61,109 nucleotides of DNA from Rahnella aceris. GTDB taxonomy: Bacteria > Pseudomonadota > Gammaproteobacteria > Enterobacterales > Enterobacteriaceae. The DNA is taken from NCBI RefSeq assembly GCF_011684115.1, contig NZ_JAADJV010000002.1:1-61109 (forward strand). The letters are read 5' to 3'. Shown here piece by piece: positions 27,976 to 37,900 of this stretch (within the stretch, counting starts at the first letter, position 1; the number at the start of each line of letters is the position of its first letter). Made by a program: the position numbers and the translations under genes. The notes beneath the pieces are model-generated. The model was given only the letters and a program-made list of their open reading frames with translations, did no database searches and was not told the DNA's origin.

Positions 27976-29370
27976 ATGAACAACTCAACTTCGACCAAAG
28001 GAAAACGCTCGAACAAAAGCGTCACTTTCTTTGTCTGTTTTCTTGCTGCACTTGCCGGACTGCTGTTCGGCTTAGATATCGGCGTCATCGCGGGCGCCCT
28101 GCCCTTTATCAGCCATGACTTCCAGATTACTAACCACCAACAGGAATGGGTTGTCAGCTCCATGATGTTTGGTGCCGCCGTCGGTGCTGTCGGCAGTGGC
28201 TGGCTGAACTTCCGTCTGGGACGTAAATTCAGCCTGATGATCGGCGCAGTTCTGTTCGTTGTCGGCTCCCTGTGTTCCGCCTTTGCACCCAACACAGAAG
28301 TGCTGATTGTTGCCCGTGTTCTGCTGGGTCTGGCTGTCGGTATTGCCTCTTACACCGCACCGATTTACCTGTCAGAAATCGCACCGGAAAAAATCCGCGG
28401 CAGCATGATTTCCATGTACCAGTTGATGATCACCATCGGTATTCTGGCCGCATACCTGTCGGATACCGCGTTCAGCTACACCGGTGCATGGCGCTGGATG
28501 CTGGGCATCATCACCATTCCGGCATTGCTGTTGCTGGTTGGCGTCTTCTTTCTGCCGGACAGCCCGCGCTGGCTGGCCGCTCGTGGCGATGACGGTAAAG
28601 CACGCCGCGTACTGGAAAAACTGCGTGATTCCAGTGAGCAGGCAAAACATGAACTGGATGAAATCCGTGAAAGTCTGAAAGTAAAACAAAGCGGCTGGGG
28701 TTTGTTCGTTAATAACAAAAACTTCCGTCGTGCGGTTTACCTCGGCGTTCTGTTGCAGGTCATGCAGCAGTTCACCGGTATGAACGTCATCATGTACTAC
28801 GCACCAAAAATCTTCGGCATCGCCGGTTTCGCCAGCACCTCTCAACAGATGTGGGGCACGGTGATCGTCGGGCTGGTTAACGTTCTGGCGACGTTCATCG
28901 CCATCGGTCTGGTTGACCGCTGGGGCCGTAAACCTACGCTGAAACTGGGCTTCCTGGTGATGGCAGTCGGTATGGGTGTGCTGGGTACTATGCTGCATAT
29001 CGGTGTCGAATCCGATGCGGCGAAATACTTCTCCATTGCCATGCTGCTGATGTTCATCGTTGGTTTTGCGATGAGTGCTGGTCCGCTGATTTGGGTACTG
29101 TGTTCTGAAATTCAGCCGCTGAAAGGCCGCGATTTTGGTATCACCGTGTCTACTGCGACCAACTGGATCGCCAACATGATTGTCGGCGCAACCTTCCTGA
29201 CCATGCTCGACAGCCTCGGCAATGCCAATACCTTCTGGGTGTACGCCGCGCTGAACGTGGTCTTCATCTTCATCACTATTGCGCTGATCCCTGAGACCAA
29301 AAACGTCTCACTGGAACACATCGAACGCAACCTGATGAAAGGTGAAGCCCTGCGCGACATCGGTAAGTAA
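27976..29370 (+). CDS. galP: Galactose:proton symporter GalP
   Basis: Inner-membrane sugar/proton symporter of the major facilitator superfamily with 12 predicted helices, importing galactose and glucose. The 464 residues equal E. coli GalP. Sugar-porter signatures are [10 protein letters not shown] after helix 2, [11 protein letters not shown] before the central loop, DRWGRKPTL in the second half and [12 protein letters not shown] at the C terminus. The start ATG at 27976 has GGAG five bases upstream; the frame is open to 27955 but without support. GalR- and CRP-type sites upstream fit catabolite-controlled, galactose-induced expression. E. coli has galP between metK and sprT; here fimbrial operon 2 separates it from metK. 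Confidence 0.93.
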   Translation: MNNSTSTKGKRSNKSVTFFVCFLAALAGLLFGLDIGVIAGALPFISHDFQITNHQQEWVVSSMMFGAAVGAVGSGWLNFRLGRKFSLMIGAVLFVVGSLCSAFAPNTEVLIVARVLLGLAVGIASYTAPIYLSEIAPEKIRGSMISMYQLMITIGILAAYLSDTAFSYTGAWRWMLGIITIPALLLLVGVFFLPDSPRWLAARGDDGKARRVLEKLRDSSEQAKHELDEIRESLKVKQSGWGLFVNNKNFRRAVYLGVLLQVMQQFTGMNVIMYYAPKIFGIAGFASTSQQMWGTVIVGLVNVLATFIAIGLVDRWGRKPTLKLGFLVMAVGMGVLGTMLHIGVESDAAKYFSIAMLLMFIVGFAMSAGPLIWVLCSEIQPLKGRDFGITVSTATNWIANMIVGATFLTMLDSLGNANTFWVYAALNVVFIFITIALIPETKNVSLEHIERNLMKGEALRDIGK

Positions 29371-29392
29371 GTTAGCAATAAATAAGCCTGCC

Positions 29393-29418
29393 ATTCCTCC
29401 CCTGCAAAGGGGAGGAAT
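29393..29418 (+). terminator. Hairpin after galP
   Basis: A perfect ten-pair stem (ATTCCTCCCC with GGGGAGGAAT, six-base loop) starts 23 bp after the galP stop but lacks a T tract. It may be a weak terminator or protect the mRNA 3' end. Confidence 0.55.
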
Positions 29419-29460
29419 TCCATATTGCATCTCTCCCCCGCCAGATTTATCCTTCGCCAG

Positions 29461-29982
29461 ATGAAAACCTCACGTCTCCCCATCGCCCTGCAACAAGCCG
29501 TTATGCGCTGCCTGCGGGAAAAACTCCAGATGGCAAATCAGTTTTTTGGCACCGATTACACGGAGCCGGAAATCAACTATCAGCAACGCGGCACCAGCGC
29601 GGGAAGCGCGTATCTGCAACACTGGCAAATCCGCCTTAATCCGGTATTACTGCTGGAAAATCAGCAACCGTTTATCGATGAAGTGGTGCCACACGAGCTG
29701 GCCCATTTGCTGGTATACCGCCGTTTTGGTCGCGCTCCTGCACCGCACGGCAAAGAGTGGCGCTGGATGATGGAACATGTGCTGGGTGTCTCAGCGAGCA
29801 GAACCCACAAGTTCGAAGTGGCATCCGTGCAAAGTAAAACCTATCCGTATTTATGCGCCTGCCGCGACCACCTGTTGACCGTGCGACGCCACAATAAGGT
29901 GATGCGCAAGGAGTCGGAATACCGCTGCCGCCATTGCGGCGAACTGTTACGTTTTAACGCTAACGGCATCACTAATTGCTGA
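29461..29982 (+). CDS. sprT: SprT-family zinc metalloprotein
   Basis: A 173-residue SprT-like protein; E. coli SprT has 165. The putative metalloprotease motif HELAH occurs in [13 protein letters not shown] (about residue 77), with a further His in APHGKEW. A C-terminal zinc ribbon has two Cys pairs (LCACRDH and [10 protein letters not shown]). The start [14 protein letters not shown] aligns exactly with E. coli; a frame 12 codons longer is open but unsupported. The substrate is not known for the bacterial protein. It precedes endA as in E. coli. Confidence 0.92.
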   Translation: MKTSRLPIALQQAVMRCLREKLQMANQFFGTDYTEPEINYQQRGTSAGSAYLQHWQIRLNPVLLLENQQPFIDEVVPHELAHLLVYRRFGRAPAPHGKEWRWMMEHVLGVSASRTHKFEVASVQSKTYPYLCACRDHLLTVRRHNKVMRKESEYRCRHCGELLRFNANGITNC

Positions 29983-30075
29983 TTTTTCAATCACTCATTA
30001 GCAGCAAAGTCCCATTGTCACATCGCGCCGCATCCGTTACCCTTCCGGCCTTTTAGTCCTGGGTCTTTCAGAAAC

Positions 30076-30789
30076 ATGTTTCATAAAACGTTCTTATCTT
30101 TTCTGTTTATCAGTGCGCTGACACCGCTGAGCGCCTTCAGCCAGTCCGGCAACGCCATCAATAACTTCAGTCAGGCCAAAGCCGCTGCCGTGAAAATCAA
30201 TCAGGGCGCGCCAACATTTTACTGCGGCTGCGATATCAGCTGGCAGGGGAAAAAAGGCACGCCGGATCTGCAATCCTGCGGTTACGCGGTACGTAAAAGT
30301 GAACAGCGCGCCAGCCGGATCGAATGGGAACATGTGGTTCCCGCGTGGCAGTTCGGCCACCAGATGCAATGCTGGCAGGATGGCGGGCGCAAAAATTGCG
30401 CGAAAAGCGCCGACTATCGCAAGGTTGAAACTGACCTGCACAACCTTGAACCGGCCATCGGTGAAGTGAACGGCGACCGCAATAATTTCATGTACAGCCA
30501 GTGGAACGGTGGCGAAGGTCAGTATGGCAGCTGTGAAATGAAAATCGACTTCAAAGCCAAAGCCGCCGAGCCGCCAGCCCGCGCCCGTGGGGCCATTGCG
30601 CGCACTTACTTCTACATGCGTGACCAGTACAAACTGAATTTATCCCGCCAGCAGACACAGTTGTTTACCGCCTGGGATCGCCAGTATCCGGTCACTTCAT
30701 GGGAATGTGAACGCGATAACCGCATTGCCAGGGTACAGGGGAATCACAACCCTTACGTTCAGCAGGCTTGCGTGCAAAGAAAAAGCTAA
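30076..30789 (+). CDS. endA: Periplasmic endonuclease I
   Basis: A secreted DNA endonuclease (237 residues against 235 in E. coli) that degrades double-stranded DNA in the periplasm. The Sec signal [19 protein letters not shown] is cleaved near AFSQ. The catalytic region has [14 protein letters not shown] with the His (about residue 94) and [19 protein letters not shown] (about 122-140), the metal-binding part of the His-Me fold. Several Cys (YCGCD, MQCWQD, KNCAK, WECERD) can form disulphides. Conserved neighbourhood sprT-endA-rsmE. Confidence 0.95.
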   Translation: MFHKTFLSFLFISALTPLSAFSQSGNAINNFSQAKAAAVKINQGAPTFYCGCDISWQGKKGTPDLQSCGYAVRKSEQRASRIEWEHVVPAWQFGHQMQCWQDGGRKNCAKSADYRKVETDLHNLEPAIGEVNGDRNNFMYSQWNGGEGQYGSCEMKIDFKAKAAEPPARARGAIARTYFYMRDQYKLNLSRQQTQLFTAWDRQYPVTSWECERDNRIARVQGNHNPYVQQACVQRKS

Positions 30790-30876
30790 CCTACTATAGG
30801 GCACAATAGTCAGCGACAGGGCTGGCAACAGTTGCCAAAATAGCCCACTTCACCACTTTAAGGACAGCAGCCGCAC

Positions 30877-31608
30877 ATGCGCATACCCCGCATTTATCAT
30901 CCGGAAATCCTGACCGCTCACAGCGAGATTGCGCTGAGCGAAGATGCCGCCAATCACGTCGGGCGCGTTCTGCGTATGCAGCCGGGTCAGGCGATTCAGT
31001 TATTTGACGGCAGCAACCAGGTCTTCGAAGCCAGCATCACGCAGGTTGATAAGAAAAGTGTGCGTGTCAGCCTGAATCAGGGCGTGCTGGCGGATAATGA
31101 ATCCCCGCTGAATCTGCATCTTGGTCAGGTGATCTCGCGTGGCGAGAAGATGGAATTCACCATTCAGAAATCTATTGAGCTGGGCGTGAATACGATTACT
31201 CCGCTGTTTTCCGAGCGCTGTGGCGTCAAACTTGACGGCGAACGTCTGGAGAAAAAATTGCAGCAGTGGCAGAAAATCGCCATTGCCGCCTGCGAACAGT
31301 GCGGACGTAACCGTATCCCTGAAATTCGTCCGGCGATGCAGCTCGAAGCCTGGTGCAACGAGCAGGACGACAGCCTGAAGCTGAACCTGCACCCGCGCGC
31401 CAGCCACAGCATTAACACCCTGCCGCTGCCGGTAAGCCATGTCCGCCTGCTGATCGGTCCGGAAGGCGGTTTATCCGCTGAAGAAATTGCAATGACCTCC
31501 GGCTACGGATTTACTGATATCCTGCTGGGACCCCGTGTTCTGCGTACAGAAACCACAGCACTCACCGCGATTACAGCCTTACAGGTTCGTTTCGGCGATC
31601 TGGGTTAA
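30877..31608 (+). CDS. rsmE: 16S rRNA m3U1498 methyltransferase
   Basis: SPOUT-class methyltransferase (243 residues) modifying U1498 of 16S rRNA. The N-terminal PUA-like domain begins [11 protein letters not shown], with [13 protein letters not shown]. The C-terminal knot binds S-adenosylmethionine through [14 protein letters not shown] (about 192) and [18 protein letters not shown] (about 213). An AAGGACAG Shine-Dalgarno precedes the ATG. It lies 11 bp before gshB, so the two are probably cotranscribed, as in E. coli. Confidence 0.95.
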   Translation: MRIPRIYHPEILTAHSEIALSEDAANHVGRVLRMQPGQAIQLFDGSNQVFEASITQVDKKSVRVSLNQGVLADNESPLNLHLGQVISRGEKMEFTIQKSIELGVNTITPLFSERCGVKLDGERLEKKLQQWQKIAIAACEQCGRNRIPEIRPAMQLEAWCNEQDDSLKLNLHPRASHSINTLPLPVSHVRLLIGPEGGLSAEEIAMTSGYGFTDILLGPRVLRTETTALTAITALQVRFGDLG

Positions 31609-31619
31609 GAGGAAACCAA

Positions 31620-32570
31620 ATGATTAAGCTTGGCATCGTGATGGATCCGATCTCTTCCATCAACATTAAAAAAGACACCAGTTTCGCTATGTTGCTGGAA
31701 GCGCAGAGTCGTGGTTACGAACTGCATTACATGGAAATGAATTCCCTGTATCTGCGCGGCGGCGAAGGCCGTGCGACCACCAAAAAACTCAGCGTGAAGC
31801 AGGATTACGATGGCTGGTATGAGTTTGGCACAGAGCAGGATATCGCCCTGCAGGAACTGGACGTGATCCTGATGCGTAAGGATCCGCCGTTCGATACCGA
31901 ATTCATTTATGCCACTTACATCCTCGAACGTGCCGAAGAAAAAGGCACGCTGATCGTCAATAAACCGCAGAGCCTGCGCGACTGTAACGAGAAGCTGTTC
32001 ACCGCGTGGTTCCCTGAACTGACGCCAGATACGCTGGTTACCCGCAATGCAGCGCAGTTGAAAGCGTTCCATAAAGAACACACTGACGTGATCCTCAAGC
32101 CACTCGATGGCATGGGTGGCGCTTCCATTTTCCGTCTGAAACCTGAAGATGCCAACGTCTCCGTCGTTATCGAAACACTGACCGAACACGGCAGCCGTTT
32201 CTGTATGGCACAAAACTACCTGCCAGCCATCAAGGACGGTGACAAACGCGTTCTGGTGGTCGACGGCGAACCGGTGCCTTACTGCCTGGCGCGTATTCCG
32301 GCGCAGGGTGAAACCCGCGGTAATCTGGCTGCCGGAGGCCGTGGCGAAGCCCGTCCGCTGAGCGAAAGTGACTGGGCAATTGCCCGTACCGTTGCGCCAA
32401 TCCTCAAGCAAAAAGGCCTGATTTTTGTCGGTCTGGATATTATCGGCGATCGTCTGACGGAAATTAACGTCACCAGCCCGACCTGTGCACGTGAAATCGA
32501 AGCCGCCTTCCCGATTTCCATCACCAGCATGCTGATGGACGCCATCGAGAAACGTCTGGCTTCACGATAA
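31620..32570 (+). CDS. gshB: Glutathione synthetase
   Basis: ATP-grasp ligase adding glycine to gamma-glutamylcysteine, the last step of glutathione synthesis. The 316 residues equal the usual length. The N-terminal domain starts MIKLGIVMDPISSINIKKD. The ATP-grasp core shows KPLDGMGGASIFRL (about 160) and the nucleotide/metal end LTEINVTSPTCAREIEA (about 280). An AAGAGGAAACCAA Shine-Dalgarno region links it to rsmE 11 bp upstream. A strong terminator follows, so yqgE has its own promoter. Confidence 0.96.
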   Translation: MIKLGIVMDPISSINIKKDTSFAMLLEAQSRGYELHYMEMNSLYLRGGEGRATTKKLSVKQDYDGWYEFGTEQDIALQELDVILMRKDPPFDTEFIYATYILERAEEKGTLIVNKPQSLRDCNEKLFTAWFPELTPDTLVTRNAAQLKAFHKEHTDVILKPLDGMGGASIFRLKPEDANVSVVIETLTEHGSRFCMAQNYLPAIKDGDKRVLVVDGEPVPYCLARIPAQGETRGNLAAGGRGEARPLSESDWAIARTVAPILKQKGLIFVGLDIIGDRLTEINVTSPTCAREIEAAFPISITSMLMDAIEKRLASR

Positions 32571-32591
32571 GCACAGATTAAAATCGATAAA

Positions 32592-32628
32592 CGGGTTGTT
32601 CAGCATTGCTGGATAACCCGCTTTTTTT
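32592..32628 (+). terminator. Rho-independent terminator of gshB
   Basis: A CGGGTT...AACCCG stem with inner CAGC/GCTG pairs is followed by CTTTTTTT. Confidence 0.88.
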
Positions 32629-32698
32629 GGCGAGCCTGACGTAATAAACTGGCCTGCCTGCACTGATTTCAATTCTGAGGTTAAACATCCTGCATACC

Positions 32699-33262
32699 AT
32701 GAATCTACAACATCACTTTCTTATTGCGATGCCTGGCCTGGATGAACCCCAGTTCAAACGTTCGGTCGTGTACATCTGCGAACACAATGAAGACGGCGCC
32801 ATGGGGCTGGTGATTAACAAACTGGTCGACGATTTCACCATTGAAAGCGTACTCGACAAACTCGACATCACCCCCGAACCCCGTGACCTGAGTATTCGTC
32901 TTGATCGCCCGGTTTTTTCCGGGGGGCCGCTGGCAGACGATCGCGGTTTCATTTTGCATACGCCGCGCGAAGGTTTTGGCTCCAGCATCCGCATCTCTGA
33001 CTGCACGATGATCACCACCTCGAAAGACGTGCTGGAAACGCTGGGCACGCCCGATCAGCCAAAAGATGTGCTGGTGGCACTGGGTTATGCCGCATGGGAA
33101 CAGGGCCAGCTTGAAAAAGAATTACTGGAAAACTCGTGGCTGACCATTGAAGCCAGCAGCGATATTTTGTTCCGCACCCCCATTGCTGACCGCTGGCGCG
33201 AAGCAGCGAAAATGATCGGCGTTGACGTCGGACAGCTCGCCACCCATGCGGGGCACGCATAA
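32699..33262 (+). CDS. yqgE: YqgE/AlgH family protein
   Basis: A conserved 187-residue protein of the UPF0301 (YqgE/AlgH) family, the same length as E. coli YqgE. Family landmarks are [49 protein letters not shown] and the C-terminal [17 protein letters not shown]. The biochemical role is not established; AlgH in Pseudomonas affects alginate regulation. It overlaps ruvX by one base (TAATG), and this pairing is very widely conserved, implying coupled expression. Confidence 0.93.
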   Translation: MNLQHHFLIAMPGLDEPQFKRSVVYICEHNEDGAMGLVINKLVDDFTIESVLDKLDITPEPRDLSIRLDRPVFSGGPLADDRGFILHTPREGFGSSIRISDCTMITTSKDVLETLGTPDQPKDVLVALGYAAWEQGQLEKELLENSWLTIEASSDILFRTPIADRWREAAKMIGVDVGQLATHAGHA

Positions 33263-33690
33263 TGGCAAACCGCACGGTTTTTGCTTTCGACTTCGGCACC
33301 AAAAGCATCGGTCTGGCTATTGGTCAGGAAGTCACCGGCACCGCCCGTCCGCTGACCTCGTTTAAAGCGCAGGACGGCACACCGGACTGGCAGAAAATTG
33401 AAAAACTGCTGAAAGAGTGGCTGCCGGATCTGGTGGTTGTCGGTTTGCCGCTGAACATGGACGGCACAGAACAACCCCTGACCGCCCGTGCGCGCAAATT
33501 TGCCAACCGTCTGCATGGCCGTTTTGGCGTTCAGGTTGAACTGCACGACGAACGCCTGAGTACCGTAGAAGCCCGCGCTGATTTGTTCGATCGCGGCGGT
33601 TTCCGTGCGCTGGATAAAGGCAGCGTGGATGCCGCTTCCGCCGTCATTATTCTGGAAAGCTGGTTCGAGAAACAGTGGAGTCAGTCCTGA
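33262..33690 (+). CDS. ruvX: Holliday junction resolvase-like protein RuvX (YqgF)
   Basis: A 142-residue RNase H-fold nuclease of the YqgF family, linked to 16S rRNA 5'-end processing and proposed as a junction resolvase. The first acidic residue is in [15 protein letters not shown] (Asp near 10). [16 protein letters not shown] and [11 protein letters not shown] (about 91-101) hold the next catalytic acid, and [13 protein letters not shown] the last. Translation is coupled to yqgE. Its 3' end overlaps by ten bases the end of the convergent PilT-like gene. Confidence 0.94.
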   Translation: MANRTVFAFDFGTKSIGLAIGQEVTGTARPLTSFKAQDGTPDWQKIEKLLKEWLPDLVVVGLPLNMDGTEQPLTARARKFANRLHGRFGVQVELHDERLSTVEARADLFDRGGFRALDKGSVDAASAVIILESWFEKQWSQS

Positions 33691-34703
33691 TCTTCCGCCA
33701 GTAATCCCGCACGTTGCCGCTGCTGACGGCTTTGTGCGAACGTCTGCATGCCGGCCTGCGCGCCGGTTTGCAGGATATCCGCCAGCTGATGCGTTTTCCC
33801 TTCACGAATTAAATTGCACACCGCCGGTGTGGAGGTCAGCACTTCAAAAAGCGCTACCCTTCCCGCTTTTCTCCCATCCTTTTCTTCAGTCACCGCCAGT
33901 TTTTGCGCGATCACGGCCCGCAGGCTACCCGCCAGTTGCGCGCGGACAAACGCTTTTTCTTCTGCCGGAAACACATCAACCAGCCGGTCAATGGCCTGTG
34001 TGGCGTTGCGCGTATGCAGTGTCGCGAGAACCAGATGGCCGGTTTCTGCCGCCGTCAGCGCCAGCCGGATACTGTCAGTGTCACGCAGTTCGCCCAGTAA
34101 CAATACATCCGGATCTTCACGCAGAGCACCGCGCACCGCTTCACCAAATGAACGCGTATGCAGCCCGAGTTCGCGCTGCTGAATCAGACAGTGCCTGCCA
34201 GTATGGATAAGCTCAATGGGGTCTTCCAGCGTAATAATATGGCGCTTCGCATGGCGGTTGAGATGATCAATCAGCGCCGCCAGCGTGGTGGATTTCCCGC
34301 TGCCCGTCGCGCCGGTGACCAAAATCAGGCCGTCTTCCTGCATAATCACATGCTGCAAGATATCCGGCACCCTCAATGCAGCCAGCTCGGGGCAACGGGC
34401 AGGCACCGGTCTCAGCGCCGCAGACAACCCGTGCAGTTGCTGAAAGATATTGAGCCGCATCCGCACGCCATCACCCAATGTCAGCGCTTTATCCACCTGT
34501 CCGGCCAGCTGCAAAGTATGTTGTTCATTGGCATCCAGCCACGCATGGATCAGCCCCAGCATCTGCGAAGCCTCCACCACCGGCAGATCTTCACAGCGAC
34601 ATAATTCCCCGTCAATGCGCAACACAGGCGGATAGCCGGTACAAAGGTGCAGATCGGAGGCATTTTGCTTTACACTACGTCCCACTAATCCATCAATATC
34701 CAT
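33681..34703 (-). CDS. PilT-like type IV pilus retraction ATPase (YggR)
   Basis: A 340-residue secretion-superfamily ATPase, slightly longer than E. coli YggR. The N-terminal domain has [16 protein letters not shown]. The ATPase core shows Walker [10 protein letters not shown] (about residue 130), the Asp box [11 protein letters not shown], Walker [14 protein letters not shown] (about 200) and the His box [17 protein letters not shown]. No other type IV pilus gene is in the window, so its partner machinery must be elsewhere. It is divergent from yggS (22 bp apart) and convergent with ruvX. E. coli calls it yggR; a true twitching role is not shown. Confidence 0.88.
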   Translation of the reverse strand: MDIDGLVGRSVKQNASDLHLCTGYPPVLRIDGELCRCEDLPVVEASQMLGLIHAWLDANEQHTLQLAGQVDKALTLGDGVRMRLNIFQQLHGLSAALRPVPARCPELAALRVPDILQHVIMQEDGLILVTGATGSGKSTTLAALIDHLNRHAKRHIITLEDPIELIHTGRHCLIQQRELGLHTRSFGEAVRGALREDPDVLLLGELRDTDSIRLALTAAETGHLVLATLHTRNATQAIDRLVDVFPAEEKAFVRAQLAGSLRAVIAQKLAVTEEKDGRKAGRVALFEVLTSTPAVCNLIREGKTHQLADILQTGAQAGMQTFAQSRQQRQRAGLLAEDQD

Positions 34704-34725
34704 GTTGAAATCCTCCTGAGTCCCT

Positions 34726-35445
34726 ATGAGCCTTAGTCAGCAAAACGCTATTGAGCAGAACTTACAGAATGTCCGCGAGAAAATCGCAGCCGCTGCACAA
34801 CATTGCGGCAGGTCTCCAGAAGAAATTACCTTGCTTGCAGTCAGCAAAACAAAACCTGCGAGCGCTGTCGAAGAAGCGATTGCCGCCGGGCAGTTAGCGT
34901 TCGGCGAAAACTACGTGCAGGAAGGCGTGGATAAGATTGCCCACTTTGCCGGACATCAGCCTGCGCTGACCTGGCATTTCATCGGGCCATTGCAGTCGAA
35001 TAAAAGCCGCCTGGTGGCGGAGAACTTTGACTGGTGCCATACCATTGACCGCCTGAAAATCGCCCAGCGGCTGAACGAACAACGTCCGGCCGGTTTAGCG
35101 CCTTTACAGGTGCTGATTCAGGTCAACATCAGCGATGAGGCCAGTAAATCCGGCATTGCAGTGGGCGATATCGCAGAACTGGCCCGACAGATTATGGCGA
35201 TGCCCCGCCTGATACTGCGCGGCCTGATGGCGATTCCGGCAGTGGAAACGGATCACGCGCGACAGCTTGAGGTCTTCGGCAAGATGCGGGATGCGCTGAA
35301 AGATTTACAAAATATTTGTCCGCAGGCCGATACGCTGTCGATGGGTATGACCGATGATATGCCTGCGGCAATTGCGGCTGGCAGCACGATGGTTCGCATC
35401 GGGACCGCCATTTTCGGTGCCCGTGATTACAGCATAAAACAGTAA
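34726..35445 (+). CDS. yggS: Pyridoxal phosphate homeostasis protein YggS
   Basis: A 239-residue PLP-binding barrel protein of the YggS/PROSC family, without known catalysis, that balances free pyridoxal phosphate and amino-acid pools. The PLP lysine is in LLAVSKTKPA (about residue 37). FGENYVQEGVDK (about 57), WHFIGPLQSNK (about 82) and the phosphate-binding LSMGMTDDMPAAIAAGSTMVR as a split motif near 205-225 are conserved. It lies upstream of proC, a pairing seen in many bacteria. Confidence 0.94.
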   Translation: MSLSQQNAIEQNLQNVREKIAAAAQHCGRSPEEITLLAVSKTKPASAVEEAIAAGQLAFGENYVQEGVDKIAHFAGHQPALTWHFIGPLQSNKSRLVAENFDWCHTIDRLKIAQRLNEQRPAGLAPLQVLIQVNISDEASKSGIAVGDIAELARQIMAMPRLILRGLMAIPAVETDHARQLEVFGKMRDALKDLQNICPQADTLSMGMTDDMPAAIAAGSTMVRIGTAIFGARDYSIKQ

Positions 35446-35517
35446 CCTTTATCTTTGGGTTTACTGCTTTACTCTTGATAGGCTCAATTCAGCCCCCATT
35501 AAAAGCAAGGAGCATGA

Positions 35518-36339
35518 ATGCAACATCGCAAAATCAGTTTTATCGGCGCTGGTAATATGGCGGGCGCAATTATTTCCGGCCTGGTCGAAAGCGGCTATCC
35601 GGCAAATCTCATCAGCGTTTGTGCCCCTTCCACCACGCATCGCGATGCGCTGGCTGATAAATATGGCGTGCAAAGCAGCAGCGATAACAGCGGCTGTGCA
35701 AAGGAGGCGGATGTCGTTGTTTTGTCGGTAAAACCGCAAATGATGGCCGATGTGTGTAAAGCACTGCAAAAAGACGTGGATTTTAGCGACAAGCTGGTAC
35801 TGTCGATTGCCGCAGGCGTCAGTGTGGCGCGCTTCTGCGAGTTGCTGGGCGATAATCTGAACATCGTGCGTATCATGCCGAACACGCCATCTCTGGTCGG
35901 GAAAGGCATGAGTGGCCTGTACGCACCTTCTCAGGTTTCTCAGGCAGACCGTGATTACAGCGGCGAACTGATGACCGCCGTCGGGAAAATTTGCTGGGTC
36001 GATACCGAAGAAGGTATCAACCACGTAATTGCCGCCGCAGGCAGCGCCCCGGCGTATTTCTTCCTGTTTATGGAAGCAATGCAGGCTGAAGCGCAACGTC
36101 TGGGTTTCAGCGCTGAAACCGCACGGATGCTGGTTGAGCAAGCCGCCAGCGGCGCCAGTGCTTTAGTCGCCGCCAGTCCGGACACGCCATTGTCACAACT
36201 TCGTGAGAATGTGACGTCCAAAGGCGGCACGACGTTTGAAGCTCTGAAGGTTTTCACCGACCGTAAATTACCGGAGATTGTCTCCGAGGCCATGCAGGCC
36301 GCCATTACCCGCGCGCAGGAAATGGAAAAACTGTTCTAA
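35518..36339 (+). CDS. proC: Pyrroline-5-carboxylate reductase
   Basis: NADPH-dependent enzyme making proline from pyrroline-5-carboxylate. The 273 residues begin with a Rossmann motif ISFIGAGNMAGAI. IVRIMPNTPSLVGKGMSGLY (about 117) binds substrate. The dimer helix region ends with LRENVTSKGGTTFEAL (about 222). AAGGAG lies five bases before the ATG. proC here sits between yggS and yggT, as I recall for Yersinia and Serratia; in E. coli it is elsewhere. A short palindromic repeat follows before yggT. Confidence 0.95.
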   Translation: MQHRKISFIGAGNMAGAIISGLVESGYPANLISVCAPSTTHRDALADKYGVQSSSDNSGCAKEADVVVLSVKPQMMADVCKALQKDVDFSDKLVLSIAAGVSVARFCELLGDNLNIVRIMPNTPSLVGKGMSGLYAPSQVSQADRDYSGELMTAVGKICWVDTEEGINHVIAAAGSAPAYFFLFMEAMQAEAQRLGFSAETARMLVEQAASGASALVAASPDTPLSQLRENVTSKGGTTFEALKVFTDRKLPEIVSEAMQAAITRAQEMEKLF

Positions 36340-36364
36340 TAAGAGCAAATAATAAAATAACACT

Positions 36365-36414
36365 GCCCAAAATCATTCGTGTTGCGTCAAGACGACACGC
36401 GAAGGATGAAGGGC
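36365..36414. repeat. Short palindromic interspersed repeat, copy 1
   Basis: An imperfect palindrome between proC and yggT, bounded by GCCC/GGGC and containing AAATCATTCG and CGAAGGATGA. It shares both ends with the longer element at 40864-40986. It resembles an interspersed repeat I recall from Serratia and Yersinia intergenic regions. Confidence 0.7.
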
Positions 36415-36425
36415 ATAGGAGAATT

Positions 36426-36980
36426 ATGTTAACGCTGACGTTTCTGGTTAAAACCCTCATAGATCTCTACGTGATGGTTCTGCTACTGCGCATCTGGATG
36501 CAATGGGCACGTACAGATTTTTATAACCCGTTTTCACAGTTCGTGGTGAAAATTACTCAGCCCATTATCGGACCACTTCGCCGGATTATTCCGCCGCTGG
36601 GCCCGATTGACAGCGCGAGTTTGCTGCTGGCGTTTATCCTTTGCACCATCAAATTCCCGCTGCTGTTGCTTATTCAAAGCGGCGCTATTTTCTTTGGTCT
36701 GAGCAGCCTGCTGATTGGCCTGATAGGGCTGGTTAAAGCCGCCGGTTATCTGGTGTTCTGGCTGGTGATTATCCGCTCGCTGATGAGCTGGGTGAGCCAG
36801 GGCCGCGGGCCGATGGATTATCTGCTGATGCAGCTGACTGAGCCGCTGATGGCGCCAATCCGTCGTATTCTTCCGGCGATGGGCGGCATCGATTTCTCGG
36901 CGATGGTGGTGATCCTTATCCTCTATATGCTGAATTATCTGGGGATGGATCTGCTGGGTGCGTTGTGGTTCCAGCTTTAA
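36426..36980 (+). CDS. yggT: YggT family membrane protein
   Basis: A 184-residue inner-membrane protein with two YggT repeats, each with two hydrophobic helices. The repeat motif is visible twice: [17 protein letters not shown] (about 21) with [14 protein letters not shown], and [14 protein letters not shown] (about 116) with [16 protein letters not shown] role in osmotic or potassium tolerance has been proposed for the family but is not settled. An AGGAGAATT Shine-Dalgarno precedes the ATG. The end overlaps yggU by 16 bases. Confidence 0.92.
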   Translation: MLTLTFLVKTLIDLYVMVLLLRIWMQWARTDFYNPFSQFVVKITQPIIGPLRRIIPPLGPIDSASLLLAFILCTIKFPLLLLIQSGAIFFGLSSLLIGLIGLVKAAGYLVFWLVIIRSLMSWVSQGRGPMDYLLMQLTEPLMAPIRRILPAMGGIDFSAMVVILILYMLNYLGMDLLGALWFQL

Positions 36981-37270
36981 GCCCGGCGTTCTGGCAATCT
37001 GATGCGCTGGTTTTGCGGCTGGTTATCCAGCCCAAAGCCAGCCGCGACAGCCTGGTGGGTTTGCATGGCGACGAACTGAAAGTCGCCATCACCGCCCCGC
37101 CGGTTGATGGTCAGGCGAACACACATCTGGTGAAATTTCTCGCAAAACAGTTTAAAGTCGCCAAAAGTCAGGTCAGCATTGAAAAGGGCGAACTGGGCCG
37201 CCATAAACAAGTCCGCATTACACATCCGCAAAATATCCCGACTGAGGTCGCGGTACTGCTCGCAGAATAA
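36965..37270 (+). CDS. yggU: DUF167 family protein YggU
   Basis: A 101-residue conserved protein of the DUF167/UPF0235 family, E. coli YggU being 96. Landmarks are [19 protein letters not shown] and [20 protein letters not shown], followed by [12 protein letters not shown]. The start is a GTG overlapping the yggT stop, and no ATG is available nearby. Function is unknown. It lies between yggT and rdgB with a 21-bp gap to the latter. Confidence 0.9.
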   Translation: MVPALSPAFWQSDALVLRLVIQPKASRDSLVGLHGDELKVAITAPPVDGQANTHLVKFLAKQFKVAKSQVSIEKGELGRHKQVRITHPQNIPTEVAVLLAE

Positions 37271-37291
37271 CGTTTACGTCAGGACTCTCCC

Positions 37292-37900
37292 ATGCAGAAA
37301 GTCGTATTAGCTACCGGCAACGCCGGTAAAGTGCGTGAGCTCGCACATCTTCTGGCCAGTTTCGGGCTGGACGTGGTCGCACAAACGGAACTCGGTGTTG
37401 AATCTGCCGAAGAAACCGGGCTGACGTTCATTGAGAACGCCATCCTGAAGGCCCGCCATGCGGCAGCGGTCACCGGTTTGCCAGCCATTGCTGATGATTC
37501 AGGTCTGGCGGTGGATTTTCTCGGCGGCGCGCCGGGGATTTACTCCGCACGCTACGCAGGCGCTGATGCCAGCGATCAGCAAAACCTCGATAAACTGCTG
37601 GTGGCGCTGAAAGACGTGCCACAGGGTCAGCGCGATGCGCAGTTCCATTGTGTGCTGGTGTATATGCGCCACGCTGAAGACCCGACGCCGCTGGTGTGTC
37701 ACGGCAGTTGGGCTGGTGAGATTACCTTTGCCGAAGCAGGCGAAGGCGGCTTCGGTTATGACCCGATTTTTTATGTTCCTGCGCTGGGCAAGACCGCCGC
37801 AGAACTGACCCGTGAAGAAAAAAGTGCGGTCTCGCACCGTGGACAGGCACTGAAACTATTGCTTGCCGCGATGAAAGAGGCTGTACAGAAGAATGCGTAA
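37292..37900 (+). CDS. rdgB: Non-canonical purine NTP pyrophosphatase (ITPase)
   Basis: A house-cleaning enzyme of the Ham1/ITPase family, hydrolysing dITP and XTP to keep deaminated purines out of DNA. The 202 residues show [13 protein letters not shown] at the N terminus, [20 protein letters not shown] (about 68), [15 protein letters not shown] (about 150) and the C-terminal SHRGQALK. The substrate-base pocket residues of the family are intact. Its end overlaps the start of hemW by eight bases, indicating coupling, as in E. coli. Confidence 0.95.
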   Translation: MQKVVLATGNAGKVRELAHLLASFGLDVVAQTELGVESAEETGLTFIENAILKARHAAAVTGLPAIADDSGLAVDFLGGAPGIYSARYAGADASDQQNLDKLLVALKDVPQGQRDAQFHCVLVYMRHAEDPTPLVCHGSWAGEITFAEAGEGGFGYDPIFYVPALGKTAAELTREEKSAVSHRGQALKLLLAAMKEAVQKNA

